A stretch of DNA of 64,000 nt from Agromyces sp. H66. Its GTDB lineage: Bacteria > Actinomycetota > Actinomycetes > Actinomycetales > Microbacteriaceae. Positions within the stretch are counted from its first letter, which is position 1, and every line of letters begins with the position of its first letter. A program made the position numbers and the translations under genes. Location: assembly GCF_004959775.1 (NCBI RefSeq), contig NZ_SJZG01000003.1, positions 186,001 to 250,000 of the forward strand. The letters are read 5' to 3'. Positions 37,499-46,265 of the stretch are shown one piece after another. The notes under the pieces were generated by a model. The model was not told where the DNA came from. It searched no databases and saw nothing but the letters and a program-made list of their open reading frames with translations.

Positions 37499-37996
37499 AT
37501 GAGAACACTCGCAACGGGGAGCGCGACCTCGACGGCATCTGCCGACGGATTCTTCGCACGGTGGATCGACCACGACACCTGGTCGGAGTGGTCGCCCGAC
37601 ACCGAATGGGCCCGCGTCGAGGGCCCGGTCGCCACCGGAGCACGAGGCGTCCTGAAGCCGAAGGGCGGCCCCAGGACCCGCTTCACCGTCAGCGCCTGCA
37701 CCCCGGGCCGGGAGTACACCGATACCGCCCGATTCCCGGGCGCGCGACTGGTGTTCCAGCACACGGCGGAAGCCGTGGGCGGCGAGACGGTACTGCGCGT
37801 GCTCGTCACCGTCGACGGCCGGCTCGCCCCGCTCTGGGCCGCCATCCTCGGCGGCGGATTCCGCGACAGCGTGCAGGCCGATCTCGACCGGCTCGTGGCG
37901 CTCGTCGAGGCGGCGGAGTCGTCGAAACCTGCACCGGTCCGCTCGCAGGCGGATGCGCAGCCCGCGTCCTCGCACACCACCGGCAGCTCGTCGTGA
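37499..37996 (+). CDS. SRPBCC (START/Bet v1-like) family protein
   Basis: The 165-residue protein has the SRPBCC helix-grip pattern: SADGFFARWIDHDTWSEWSPD, GPVATGARGVLKPKGGPRTRF, DTARFPGARLVFQHTA and a C-terminal helix AILGGGFRDSVQADLDRLVAL, plus a disordered tail. These domains bind hydrophobic small molecules; some act as cyclases or hydrolases. It is the first gene of a leaderless, GTGA-coupled trio with EVE and MarR genes. The MarR operator abuts its ATG. A sensor or modifier of a lipophilic inducer is a reasonable guess, not more. Confidence 0.88.
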   Translation: MRTLATGSATSTASADGFFARWIDHDTWSEWSPDTEWARVEGPVATGARGVLKPKGGPRTRFTVSACTPGREYTDTARFPGARLVFQHTAEAVGGETVLRVLVTVDGRLAPLWAAILGGGFRDSVQADLDRLVALVEAAESSKPAPVRSQADAQPASSHTTGSSS

Positions 37997-38409
37997 GCGC
38001 CTGGCTGGGTGTCGCGTCAGCCGAACACGTGCGCAGGGGGGTCTCGCTCGGCATCGCGCAGATCGGCCACGGCAGGCGAGCCGGTCTCGCTCGGATGCAC
38101 GCCGGCGACACGATCGCCTACTACTCGCCGACCGAGCGCCTCGGCGACGGAGTGCCGCTCCGGCACTTCACCGCCATCGGCCGCATCGCCGACGACGTCA
38201 TCTGGCAGGCGGACGAGGGCGACTTCCGCCCGTTCCGGCGGCGGGTCGAATGGACGGATGCCGCGCCCGTCGCCCTGGACGTGGTGCGCGACCGGCTCGC
38301 CCTCACCGCTCGACCGAACTGGGGCCATCTCCTGCGCCGCGGACTGGTGCCGCTCGACGACGCCGACGCGGCGGTGCTGGTCGACGCGATGAGGGATGCA
38401 GCGCGGTGA
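37993..38409 (+). CDS. EVE (PUA-like) domain protein, UPF0310 type
   Basis: A 138-residue stand-alone EVE domain: WLGVASAEHVRRGVSLGIAQ, LARMHAGDTIAYYSPTERLG, FTAIGRIADDVIWQADEG, DFRPFRRRVEW and NWGHLLRRGLVPLDDADA. EVE/PUA-like domains form an aromatic pocket that reads modified bases such as 5-methylcytosine in DNA, or modified RNA. It overlaps both neighbours by GTGA, so it is made together with the SRPBCC and MarR proteins. No methyltransferase or nuclease is adjacent. A link between base modification and small-molecule stress sensing is an open possibility. Confidence 0.9.
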   Translation: MSAWLGVASAEHVRRGVSLGIAQIGHGRRAGLARMHAGDTIAYYSPTERLGDGVPLRHFTAIGRIADDVIWQADEGDFRPFRRRVEWTDAAPVALDVVRDRLALTARPNWGHLLRRGLVPLDDADAAVLVDAMRDAAR

Positions 38410-38858
38410 AGCGACGCCGACTCTCGACCGAGTTCGACGACGCCTCCGCGAGCCCCGGGCTGCTGCTCTGGCGGGTGACGAACGCCTGGCAGTCGGCCCA
38501 GCGCCACGCGCTCGCCCCGTTCGAGCTCACCCATGTGCAGTTCGTGCTGCTCGCCTCGCTCACCTGGCTCGAGGCCGACGAACCCGTCACCCAGGCCGAT
38601 CTCGCCGAACACGCGGGGACCGACCGGATGATGACCTCCCAGGTGTTGCGCACCCTCGAGGAGAAGGGCCTCGTCGTCCGGGCCCCGCACCCGCGAGACG
38701 CACGAGCCCGGGCGCTGTCGGCCACCGACGCGGGGGCAGACCTGGCGAACCGCGCGAACGCGGCCGTCGAGGCGACCGACCGCGCGTTCTTCGGCCGACT
38801 CGGCGACGACGCCGGCGCGTTCTCGGACGCGCTCCGGCGGCTCGACGGGCGAACCTGA
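38406..38858 (+). CDS. MarR family transcriptional regulator
   Basis: The 150-residue MarR protein has an N-terminal dimer helix (SPGLLLWRVTNAWQSAQRHA), HTH with QADLAEHAGTDRMMTSQVLR and a wing RAPHPRDARARALSATDAG. The conserved D-x-R-x-R wing (DARARAL) is intact. It is the last gene of the SRPBCC-EVE-MarR trio (GTGA overlap) and probably represses the 28-bp palindrome at the operon start. Half of that site also occurs in the promoter of the flavin monooxygenase at 7837, a possible second target. Confidence 0.92.
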   Translation: MKRRRLSTEFDDASASPGLLLWRVTNAWQSAQRHALAPFELTHVQFVLLASLTWLEADEPVTQADLAEHAGTDRMMTSQVLRTLEEKGLVVRAPHPRDARARALSATDAGADLANRANAAVEATDRAFFGRLGDDAGAFSDALRRLDGRT

Positions 38859-38914
38859 GACGACCTCATCCGGTCGGGCGGCACGGTGTCGGAGCGCCCG
38901 GTGGATTCGAGGGC

Positions 38915-39014
38915 GCTCTCGACGAGCGTCGAGGAGGTGCACCGCGGGCTCGCGGCCTCGCGGCCGCGCGGGACACCCTGCGCACGGTACTGACCGAGCG
39001 GCCGGGCTGGCGTA
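38915..39014 (+). pseudogene. Displaced, decayed second copy of the kynU 3' end
   Basis: This stretch aligns with kynU 37340-37433: GCTCTCGACGAGC, then 29 identical bases after one change, then CGGGACAC, ACGGT, ACCGAGCG and GCCGGGCTGGCGTA. Differences are mainly synonymous third positions (ACG/ACC, CTC/CTG, CGG/CGC, GTG/GTA), plus an 8-base insertion and one deletion that break the frame. It therefore looks like the tail of a diverged kynU allele rather than a fresh duplication. The MarR cassette lies between the two tails. The rest of 38859-39225 holds no gene. Confidence 0.8.
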
Positions 39015-39047
39015 AGCGTACGGCCCGCATCCGCGAATCGAGACGAT

Positions 39048-39087
39048 GCCATCCGCACCGTTGGAGCCGGCAACCGGTGCGGATGGC
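39048..39087 (+). terminator. Strong hairpin terminator downstream of the MarR cassette
   Basis: GCCATCCGCACCG (39048-39060) pairs perfectly with CGGTGCGGATGGC (39075-39087), a 13-bp stem with a 14-base loop, before the next promoter. Confidence 0.7.
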
Positions 39088-39225
39088 CTCAACTCGCGCC
39101 ACCGCGCCACCCGCACCCGGGAACTACCAGCCCGAGGGCCCCTCTGGCAACCCCCGGCCGTCGGTTCGGGCGGCATCCGGGCTGCGCGCGTACCATGACC
39201 GGATCGTACGAGGAAGGGTGGAACC

Positions 39226-39627
39226 ATGACCGACACGGACCGCACCATCGACGACGCGACCCGGGCCGCACGTGAGGCCGCCGAACGGGCGAAGGAGACC
39301 ACGAGCGAGGCCGTCGAGGACCTCTCCGACATCGTGAGCGGCACCGCCGCCGAATCCGCCGACACGCTCTCGGACGGCGCGGCGCAGGCGAAGGACGCCG
39401 CGGCGGAGGCCGTCGAGGACGTGCGAGCCGCGGCCGCCGACGCCATGGACAAGATGACGACCCAGGCGAAGGAGGCGTTGGAGAACGCCAGGGAGGCCGC
39501 GGACGACGGCGTCACCTATGTGAAGGCGAAGTACCGCGAGAACCCGGCGCTCGTGATCGCGGTCGGCGCGGCCGCCCTCGTGGGGGTCGGCGCCGTCCTG
39601 AAGGCGCTCTTCGCGCGTCGCCGCTGA
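39226..39627 (+). CDS. Membrane-anchored amphipathic helical protein (DUF883/YqjD-like)
   Basis: The 133-residue protein has a long charged helical region of Ala/Glu/Asp/Lys repeats (ATRAAREAAERAKETTSEAV, then AAQAKDAAAEAVEDVRAAAA, KEALENAREAADDG), then YVKAKYRENPALVIAVGAAAL and one C-terminal helix ending in FARRR. This layout resembles ElaB/YqjD and LEA-like stress proteins tethered to the membrane. ATG 39226 follows GAGGAAGGGTGGAACC. A general stress or envelope role is likely by analogy only. Confidence 0.75.
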   Translation: MTDTDRTIDDATRAAREAAERAKETTSEAVEDLSDIVSGTAAESADTLSDGAAQAKDAAAEAVEDVRAAAADAMDKMTTQAKEALENAREAADDGVTYVKAKYRENPALVIAVGAAALVGVGAVLKALFARRR

Positions 39628-39681
39628 CTCGCCGCCGCTGAGGCGTCCGCTGGTACGCCGCCGCGACGAGCCGCCGCCTCG

Positions 39682-40992
39682 TCACGCGAGCGTGGCGATG
39701 CGGTCGAACTCCTCCCCGAGGGCGCTCGCGAACACCTCGGCCGGCACGGCGTCGGCATCGCAGTGCACGGCGCAGCCGAGCATCCCGTCGTAGGAGAGCG
39801 CGGCGATCCCGAGCCGCACGTTGCCCTGGATCGCGGCGAGCGGCCAGACGCGCTCGAGCGGCGCTCCGGCGAGGGCGAGCGGATGCCGCGGCCCCGGCAC
39901 GTTCGTCACGAACATGACGATGAAGCGCTGGTACCGCACGAGGCGCTTGAAGAGGCGGGTGCCGAACCGCGACCTGGTGAGCTCCAGCGAGCCGCGCGCG
40001 CGGGCGTCGCCCTTGCGCTCGCGGGTGAGTTCGGCGATGCGGCGCAGCCGGCGCGCGGGATCCGCCTCGCCGGTGGGCAGCGGCACGAGCATCACCCCCA
40101 CGGCGTTCCCCGACCCGCGGCGTCGACCGAGCGCCACCGGCACGCTCACGGGCAGCGTCGGCGGCACGGGCTCGGCACGGGTTCGGAGCGTCGCCTCGGT
40201 TGCCGCGGCCACGGCCGACAGCAGCGCGTCGTTGACGGTCGCTCCCGCCGTGGCCGCGCCCGCGGCGAGCGCCTCGAGCGGCGCGTCGACGAAGGCGACG
40301 CCGCGCCGCGGACCGATCGGCCCCAGCAGCACGGTGCGGGGCACCGCCCGGCGGAACACCGCGACCGTTCGCTCCACGCCCGATGCGAGCGTCTCCAGTC
40401 GGGCTCGCATGCCGCGCCGCGTCGGGCCGGACGGCTCGCCGGAGCCGGATGCAGCGGCCTCACGGCCGACGGATGCCGCGGCGGCATCCGTCATCGCCTG
40501 CGCCTCGTCGGCTCGCAGCAGGTCCCCGACCAGCCGCACCGCGGCGAGTCCGTCGGCCACCGCGTGATGGATGCGGAGCACGAAGCCCACGCGTGCCGGC
40601 GCCACGCCGGGCACGACGAGCACCTCCCAGAGCGGCCGGTCCAGCGGCAAGGGGGTGACCGTGAGCCGAGCACACAGCGCCTCGAATCCGGCGCGGCCGT
40701 CGACCGGCGCGACGAGCCGCACGTGGCGGTCGAGGTCGGGCTCCGTCGCCTCCCACACGAGGTGGCGGCCGTCGCGAACGACGCGTTGCGAGAGCCGCGG
40801 CGCCGAGGGGATGCGCGCGGCCAGCGCGACACGCAGCGCCGCCGGATCGGCCGCGCCGTCGGCTCCGATCGGCCCGCCGGGCGCGAGGATTCCGGCCATC
40901 AGGAACGCGTTCACCTGGTCGGGCGCGTCGAGCACGACGTTCGACGCGTCCGCCGCCGAGAGCCGTTCCCGCACACCCGATGGGACCGCCAC
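39682..40992 (-). CDS. Wax ester synthase/diacylglycerol acyltransferase (WS/DGAT) family protein
   Basis: A 436-residue WS/DGAT-type acyltransferase. The catalytic motif is [14 protein letters not shown] (HHxxxDG), preceded by [15 protein letters not shown]; the C-terminal domain has [36 protein letters not shown] and [23 protein letters not shown]. These enzymes join acyl-CoA to diacylglycerol or long-chain alcohols to make storage lipids. GTG 40992 is supported by TAGACT six bases upstream. Single copy here, monocistronic, divergent from purS. Confidence 0.92.
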   Translation of the reverse strand: MAVPSGVRERLSAADASNVVLDAPDQVNAFLMAGILAPGGPIGADGAADPAALRVALAARIPSAPRLSQRVVRDGRHLVWEATEPDLDRHVRLVAPVDGRAGFEALCARLTVTPLPLDRPLWEVLVVPGVAPARVGFVLRIHHAVADGLAAVRLVGDLLRADEAQAMTDAAAASVGREAAASGSGEPSGPTRRGMRARLETLASGVERTVAVFRRAVPRTVLLGPIGPRRGVAFVDAPLEALAAGAATAGATVNDALLSAVAAATEATLRTRAEPVPPTLPVSVPVALGRRRGSGNAVGVMLVPLPTGEADPARRLRRIAELTRERKGDARARGSLELTRSRFGTRLFKRLVRYQRFIVMFVTNVPGPRHPLALAGAPLERVWPLAAIQGNVRLGIAALSYDGMLGCAVHCDADAVPAEVFASALGEEFDRIATLA

Positions 40993-40998
40993 GCAGGC

Positions 40999-41004
40999 AG
41001 TCTA
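40999..41004 (-). promoter_or_regulatory. -10 element TAGACT of the leaderless WS/DGAT gene
   Basis: Reverse-strand TAGACT, six bases, then GTG at 40992. Confidence 0.6.
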
Positions 41005-41036
41005 CGGCGGGCGACGATCGGCCCGCCGGTGCCCGG

Positions 41037-41042
41037 TAGAAT
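41037..41042 (+). promoter_or_regulatory. -10 element TAGAAT of the purS-purQ operon
   Basis: TAGAAT lies 38 bases before GTG 41081, giving a short leader with GGAG at 41070, unlike leaderless purD and purM. Confidence 0.5.
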
Positions 41043-41080
41043 CGAGGCATCCACCCCTCGACACCGGACGGAGAACCTCG

Positions 41081-41416
41081 GTGCCCACCATCGTCGTCGA
41101 CGTGATGCCCAAGGCCGAACTGCTCGACCCCCAGGGGAAGGCCGTCGCCGGAGCCCTCGCCCGCACCGGACACACCGGCTTCACCGGTGTGCGCATCGGC
41201 AAGCGCTTCGAGCTCACCGTCGACGGACCCGTCGACGACGAGTTGCGCGCCGGCGTGAAGCAGATCGCCGAGGAGATCCTCTCCAACTCGGTCATCGAAG
41301 ACGTGGTCGGCATCCACTACGTGGAGTCCAACGTCGAACTCGCCGAGGAATCGCTCGAGTCGGCGGCCGAGCACGCCGACGAGGGCTACGTCGCGCCCGC
41401 CGGCGAGACGCACTGA
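41081..41416 (+). CDS. purS: Phosphoribosylformylglycinamidine synthase subunit PurS
   Basis: PurS is the small dimeric subunit that brings PurQ and PurL together. The protein has 111 residues: [21 protein letters not shown], then [17 protein letters not shown] and [19 protein letters not shown] cover the normal 80-residue fold, followed by an acidic, disordered tail of about 25 residues ([16 protein letters not shown]) not needed for the fold. It is 11 bases ahead of purQ in one operon, while purL is 8 kb further on. Confidence 0.95.
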   Translation: MPTIVVDVMPKAELLDPQGKAVAGALARTGHTGFTGVRIGKRFELTVDGPVDDELRAGVKQIAEEILSNSVIEDVVGIHYVESNVELAEESLESAAEHADEGYVAPAGETH

Positions 41417-41427
41417 GGCGGGCCGAC

Positions 41428-42126
41428 ATGCGCATCGGCGTCATCACCTTCCCCGGCTCGCTCGACGACCGCGACGCACAGCGCGCGGTACGGCTCGCGG
41501 GCGCCGAGCCGGTGGCCCTCTGGCACGGCTCGCACGACCTCGAGGGCGTCGACGCCCTCATCCTGCCCGGCGGATTCAGCTACGGCGACTACCTGCGCTG
41601 CGGCGCGATCGCCTCGCTCAGCCCCATCATGAGCGAGGTGACGGATGCCGCGAACAAGGGCATGCCCGTGCTCGGCATCTGCAATGGCTTCCAGATGCTC
41701 ACCGAGGCGCACCTGCTCGAGGGCGGCCTGATCCGCAACGACCACGGCACCTTCATCTGCCGCGACCAGAAGCTGCGCGTCGAGAGCTCGTCGACCGACT
41801 GGACGACCGGGTTCGAGCAGGGGCAGGAGATCACGATCCCGTTGAAGAACGGCGAGGGCGGGTTCATCGCCTCGGAGGAGACGCTCGACCGGCTCGAAGG
41901 CGAGGGTCGCGTCGTGTTCCGTTACGTCGACGTGAACCCCAACGGATCGCTGCGTGACATCGCGGGCATCACGAACGCGCGCGGCAACGTCGTCGGCCTG
42001 ATGCCGCATCCCGAGCACGCGGTCGAGCCGGGCTTCGGCCCCGACACCGCCGCGGCCATGCGTTCGGGCGTCGACGGGCTCGGGTTCTTCACGAGCGTCG
42101 TGCGGCGCGCGCTCGTCGAGGCGTAG
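41428..42126 (+). CDS. purQ: Phosphoribosylformylglycinamidine synthase subunit PurQ (glutaminase)
   Basis: PurQ supplies ammonia from glutamine to PurL for FGAM synthesis. The 232-residue class I glutaminase has [34 protein letters not shown], the nucleophile elbow [11 protein letters not shown] (Cys85) and [10 protein letters not shown] with the catalytic His and Glu. Length is normal for the stand-alone form that needs PurS. It ends 12 bases from the end of the convergent mechanosensitive-channel gene. Confidence 0.97.
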   Translation: MRIGVITFPGSLDDRDAQRAVRLAGAEPVALWHGSHDLEGVDALILPGGFSYGDYLRCGAIASLSPIMSEVTDAANKGMPVLGICNGFQMLTEAHLLEGGLIRNDHGTFICRDQKLRVESSSTDWTTGFEQGQEITIPLKNGEGGFIASEETLDRLEGEGRVVFRYVDVNPNGSLRDIAGITNARGNVVGLMPHPEHAVEPGFGPDTAAAMRSGVDGLGFFTSVVRRALVEA

Positions 42127-42138
42127 CGACCGCGGACC

Positions 42139-43404
42139 TCAGCCGTCCTCGCCCCTGCCGCGATGGCGCTCGTCGTCGGTTCGGGCGAGCTCGACGTCGT
42201 CGGGGGTCATCACCGGCACCGCCTGCGTGAACTCCGACGCGCGTTCTTCGGCGTCGCGTGTGCCCGAGAACAGGCCCGCTCGCGCGGTGTCGGCCTGCCC
42301 CGGCTCGCCTTCGGTGCGGGTCGAGGTTCCGCCGGTCATCCGTCGCAGCTCCGCCTCGTGTGATGCTGCGCCGCTGCCGACGAGCACGCGCTGTCGGGGA
42401 AGCGCCGCCCGGTCCGTCCTGCTGATCCAGTCCACGAGCGCTTCGCGCACCAGACAGCGCAGGTCCCACAGCGCAGCGGAATCGTTCGCGCTCACGAGCA
42501 CCCGCACGCGCACGTGGCCGCCGGTCGCGTCGGTGACCTGGAGCACCGAGGTTCGCCCATCCCAGAGTTCCGTGCCCGCGAGCACGCGGTCGAGCTCACC
42601 GCGCATCTCGCCGGTGGAGACCCGCCAGTCGACATCGAGTTCGACGGCGCCGATGAGTGCGCTTCCGTACCTGGTCCAGTTCTCGAAGGGCCGCGTCGTG
42701 AAGTAGGTGCACGGGAGCACCACGGTGCGCTGGTCCCAGGTGACGACCACGACGTACGTGAGCGTGATCTCGCGAACGCGCCCCCACTCGCCCTCCACCA
42801 CGACGACGTCATCCACGCGAATCGCCTCGCTGAACGCGATCTGCACACCCGCGAACAGGTTGGCGAGCACCGACTGCGCCGCGAGGCCCGCCACGATCGA
42901 TGCGACGCCGGCCGATGCCAGCACCGATGCGCCGAGTGCGCGCACGCCTTCGAACGTGAACAGGATGACGCCGATCGCGAGCACCACGATGATGACGACC
43001 ACGAGGCGTCGGATGATCTGCAGCTGTGTGCGGGCGCGCCGCGCGACGCGGTTGTCGGCGACGTCGATGTCGTAGCGGCGGACGCCGAGGTCGGCCAGGA
43101 AGAGGAACGCCTGGCACGCCAGCCAGGCACCCGCCGCGATCAGCGCGATGAGGAACGCATGGTCGACCGGCCCTCGCCACTCGGCGTCGCGGAACGCGAC
43201 CGCGACCGCGACCCACAGCCCCACGACGAGGAGGACCGTCCGGAACGGCCAACGGACGCGGTCGATCAGGATCGCCGCCCAGTCGCGGCGCCGGGCGATG
43301 GCCCGGACGACGGCCGACGCCGTCCACGAGAGCAGGAGGACCGCGGCCACGACGGCGACCAGCGCGATCGCGAAGGCGGACCAGGACTGCCAGCTCGAAC
43401 CCAT
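42139..43404 (-). CDS. MscS-type mechanosensitive ion channel protein
   Basis: A 421-residue protein with four or five N-terminal helices and the MscS core: the pore helix GASVLASAGVASIVAGLAAQ, then SVLANLFAGVQIAFSEAIRV and the beta domain DDVVVVEGEWGRVREITLTY. The C-terminus (about 330-421) is long, charged and disordered (PDDVELARTDDERHRGRGED). It should open under hypo-osmotic shock. ATG 43404 is preferred (AAGG upstream); ATG 43425 would add seven residues. It is divergent from the DUF2254 membrane gene. Confidence 0.92.
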   Translation of the reverse strand: MGSSWQSWSAFAIALVAVVAAVLLLSWTASAVVRAIARRRDWAAILIDRVRWPFRTVLLVVGLWVAVAVAFRDAEWRGPVDHAFLIALIAAGAWLACQAFLFLADLGVRRYDIDVADNRVARRARTQLQIIRRLVVVIIVVLAIGVILFTFEGVRALGASVLASAGVASIVAGLAAQSVLANLFAGVQIAFSEAIRVDDVVVVEGEWGRVREITLTYVVVVTWDQRTVVLPCTYFTTRPFENWTRYGSALIGAVELDVDWRVSTGEMRGELDRVLAGTELWDGRTSVLQVTDATGGHVRVRVLVSANDSAALWDLRCLVREALVDWISRTDRAALPRQRVLVGSGAASHEAELRRMTGGTSTRTEGEPGQADTARAGLFSGTRDAEERASEFTQAVPVMTPDDVELARTDDERHRGRGEDG

Positions 43405-43513
43405 CGTTCCAGCCTTGCGCGCCATCGACCGGGACGCAAACCGACCTCGTCGACCCGGCGACCGCCTCGCCCGCGCGGCCCCGCCGCGACTACGGTGGAA
43501 GGCGGGGGCACGC

Positions 43514-44863
43514 ATGGCAGCGAACAGCGACAACGGATTCCGTCGACGGTGGGCCGTGTGGTCCGAGGCGATCGCGTCCCGGCTGTGGCCGATCCCGATG
43601 GCGGCGGTCATCGCCGGCGTCGTGCTCGGCATCGCGATCCCCGAGCTCGATCGGGCCGTCGACGAGTCGCTGCCCGAGAACGTGACCGCCGTGCTCTTCA
43701 GCGGCGGCACGGAAGCCGCCCGCGCCGTGCTCTCGGCGATCGCGGGATCGCTCATCACGGCGACCTCCCTGACCTTCTCGCTGACCGTCGTCGCGCTGCA
43801 GCTCGCCAGCAGCCAGGCCTCGCCACGCCTGCTCCGGATGTTCGCGTCCGACCGCATGGTGCACGCGACGCTGGCGCTGTTCCTCGGCACCTTCGCCTAC
43901 TCCCTCGCCGTGCTGCGGACGGTCTCGGACGCCGACGGCGAGCCGTTCGTGCCGCGCATGGGCGTGACCATCGCCTCGATGCTCACGCTCGCGAGCGTGA
44001 TCATGCTCACCTTCTTCCTGGCGCACCTGGCACGGCAGCTGCGCGTGGAGACCATGCTTCGCGACGTGCACGAGGAGACGCAGCGCACGATCCGGCTCGC
44101 CGCCGAGACGCCGCACACGGCCGCCGACCGCGTGCCGGACGCACCGGCCGTCGGCACACGGAGCGTTCTCGCGTCGCGTTCGGGGTTCGTCACGGGCGTC
44201 GACCGGAACGCGATCCTCGAGGTCGCCGCGGAGCACGACCTCGTGGTGCGCGAGCTCCGCACGGTGGGGTCGAGCGTGATCGAAGGCCGCCCGATGCTCG
44301 AGTGGTGGGCGCGCGAGCCCCGAACCCTGCTCGGTCCCGACACGCTGCGACAGGTCGACGACCGGCTGGGCGGCGCGGTTCGCATCGGCTACGAGCGCAC
44401 GCCCACCCAGGACGTCGGGTTCGGCCTGCGTCAACTCGTCGACATCGCGGTGCGGGCGCTGTCGCCCGGGGTCAACGACCCGACCACGGCCGTGCATGCC
44501 CTCAGCCACATCTCCGCCGTGCTCGCGGAACTCGACCGGATGCCCCCCGAGCCGCCGGCGCTCGCCGACGAGCACGGGATGCCGCGGCTGGTGCAGTCGC
44601 AGCACGAGTTCGTCGACCTCCTCGAGCTCGCCGTCGAGCAGCCCCGGCGCTATGGCGCTTCCGACCCCGACGTGGCGGCTCGCCTCTTCCAGATGCTCGA
44701 GGAGCTCGCCGAGTGCGTGCGGCAGCCCGAGCGGCGATCGGCGATCCGGTCGCAACTCGATCGGCTCGAGGCATCCGTCGCCGATGGCGGCTACGACGCC
44801 GAGGAGCGCGAACGGTTCGCCCGGCTCGGCAGGGACGTGCGAACCCGACTGACGAGCAACTGA
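43514..44863 (+). CDS. DUF2254 membrane protein
   Basis: The 449-residue protein matches DUF2254: four N-terminal helices (PIPMAAVIAGVVLGIAIPEL, LIATSLTFSLTVVALQLASS-type helix 2 after GSLITAT, LALFLGTFAYSLAVLRTV) and a cytoplasmic part with the family signature VRALSPGVNDPTTAVHAL. Function is unknown; homologues are predicted channels or transport-linked proteins. The 109-base gap to the MscS gene must hold both promoters. ATG 43514 follows GGAAGG. Confidence 0.9.
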   Translation: MAANSDNGFRRRWAVWSEAIASRLWPIPMAAVIAGVVLGIAIPELDRAVDESLPENVTAVLFSGGTEAARAVLSAIAGSLITATSLTFSLTVVALQLASSQASPRLLRMFASDRMVHATLALFLGTFAYSLAVLRTVSDADGEPFVPRMGVTIASMLTLASVIMLTFFLAHLARQLRVETMLRDVHEETQRTIRLAAETPHTAADRVPDAPAVGTRSVLASRSGFVTGVDRNAILEVAAEHDLVVRELRTVGSSVIEGRPMLEWWAREPRTLLGPDTLRQVDDRLGGAVRIGYERTPTQDVGFGLRQLVDIAVRALSPGVNDPTTAVHALSHISAVLAELDRMPPEPPALADEHGMPRLVQSQHEFVDLLELAVEQPRRYGASDPDVAARLFQMLEELAECVRQPERRSAIRSQLDRLEASVADGGYDAEERERFARLGRDVRTRLTSN

Positions 44864-44914
44864 ACCGCGGATGCCGCGTGCCGCGAGCCATTGCCCCGGC
44901 CGCACGTCGCCGGG

Positions 44915-46144
44915 ATGCTGGAGGGTGTGACGGCAGAGCGCATCGGGATCATCGGCGGCGGCATCGTCGGCATCGCACTGGCCCGAGAGCTCGCGCGACG
45001 CGGGATGGGCGACGTGACCGTGTTCGAGAAGGAGCGGCGACTCGCCGAGCACCAGACCGGCCGCAACTCCGGTGTCGTGCACGCGGGTCTCTACTACCGG
45101 CCCGGCTCGCTCAAGGCGGAGCTCTGCGCTGCGGGCCGGGTCGCGATCCGGGAGTTCTGCGAGGAGAAGCGGCTCCCCTACCGCGAGATCGGCAAGCTCG
45201 TGGTCGCCGTCGACGAGTCCGAGCTTCCCGCCCTCGCCGAGATCGAGCGGCGCTCGGTCGCGAACGGCGTGCCCGGACTCGCCCGGATCGACGACGTCGC
45301 GCGGCTGCGTGAGATCGAACCGCATGTCGCGGGCGTGGCCGCAGTGCACTCCCCGCACACGGCGGTCGTCGACTACGTCGAGATCACGGAGGCGATGGCG
45401 CAGGATGTCCGCGCCGCCGGCGGCGACATCCGCCTCGGCCAGGAGGTCGTCGGCCTCGACCTCGAGACCGGTCGCGTGCGGCTGCGCACCGAGATCTCCG
45501 AGCAGGTGTTCGACCGGGTCATCGCGTGCGCAGGCCTGCAGTCCGACGTCGTGGCGCGGATGGCGGGTGCCGACCCGTCGCCGAAGATCCTCCCGTTCCG
45601 GGGCGAGTACTGGGAGCTCGCACCCGACCGCACCCATCTCGTGAACGGCATGATCTACCCCGTGCCCGATCCGCGATTCCCGTTCCTCGGCGTGCACTTC
45701 ACCCGCGGCGTGTACGACGACGTGCACGTGGGGCCGAACGCCGTGCCCGCGCTCGCGCGGGAGGGCTACCGGTGGCTCGCGGTCTCGCCGCGCGACACGT
45801 GGGCGTCGCTGACCTGGCCGGGGGCCGGCGCCCTCGCGAGGCAGCACTGGCGCATGGGCGTCGATGAGATCAGTGCGTCGCTGATCAAGTCCCGGTACCT
45901 GCGCAAGGCGCGACGCTTCGTGCCCGAGTTGCGCGGCTCCGACCTCGTCGCCAAGACGGCCGCGGGCGTGCGGGCGCAGGCCTGGGGTCGCGACGGGTCG
46001 CTGCTCGACGACTTCGCGGTCGACCAGGTCGGCCCCGTGACGCTGCTTCGCAATGCGCCGTCTCCGGCCGCCACGTCGTCGATCGCGATCGCCCGGTACC
46101 TGGTCGACCACCACGTCGCCGGGCGTGCGACCGCGGGTGGGTGA
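44915..46144 (+). CDS. lhgO: L-2-hydroxyglutarate oxidase (LhgO family, FAD)
   Basis: The protein of about 410 residues is a DAO-type flavoenzyme: IGIIGGGIVGIALARELARR at the start (FAD dinucleotide fold), HQTGRNSGVVHAGLYYRPGS, which is highly typical of LhgO, then YVEITEAMAQDVRAAGGDIR, FLGVHFTRGVYDDVHVGPNA and a final GPVTLLRNAPSPAATSSIA. It oxidises L-2-hydroxyglutarate to 2-oxoglutarate, a metabolite-repair and lysine-catabolism role. ATG 44915 is a working start; GTG 44927 is equally possible. It stands alone. Confidence 0.9.
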   Translation: MLEGVTAERIGIIGGGIVGIALARELARRGMGDVTVFEKERRLAEHQTGRNSGVVHAGLYYRPGSLKAELCAAGRVAIREFCEEKRLPYREIGKLVVAVDESELPALAEIERRSVANGVPGLARIDDVARLREIEPHVAGVAAVHSPHTAVVDYVEITEAMAQDVRAAGGDIRLGQEVVGLDLETGRVRLRTEISEQVFDRVIACAGLQSDVVARMAGADPSPKILPFRGEYWELAPDRTHLVNGMIYPVPDPRFPFLGVHFTRGVYDDVHVGPNAVPALAREGYRWLAVSPRDTWASLTWPGAGALARQHWRMGVDEISASLIKSRYLRKARRFVPELRGSDLVAKTAAGVRAQAWGRDGSLLDDFAVDQVGPVTLLRNAPSPAATSSIAIARYLVDHHVAGRATAGG

Positions 46145-46265
46145 CTCGTCCTCGACAGGCCGGTGCGGCACGTCGACGATCGGCGCGCTGAACGTGGAAG
46201 ACCTCGAGCGTGGGGGCGGCATGGCATTCTGGCCGTGAACGCGTCAGGATGGAGAGGTGCTCGAG

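Noticed and set aside
43490-46222. 900-codon reverse frame opposite DUF2254 and lhgO
   Set aside because: Spans two unrelated forward genes and an intergenic gap; composition typical of antisense frames here.
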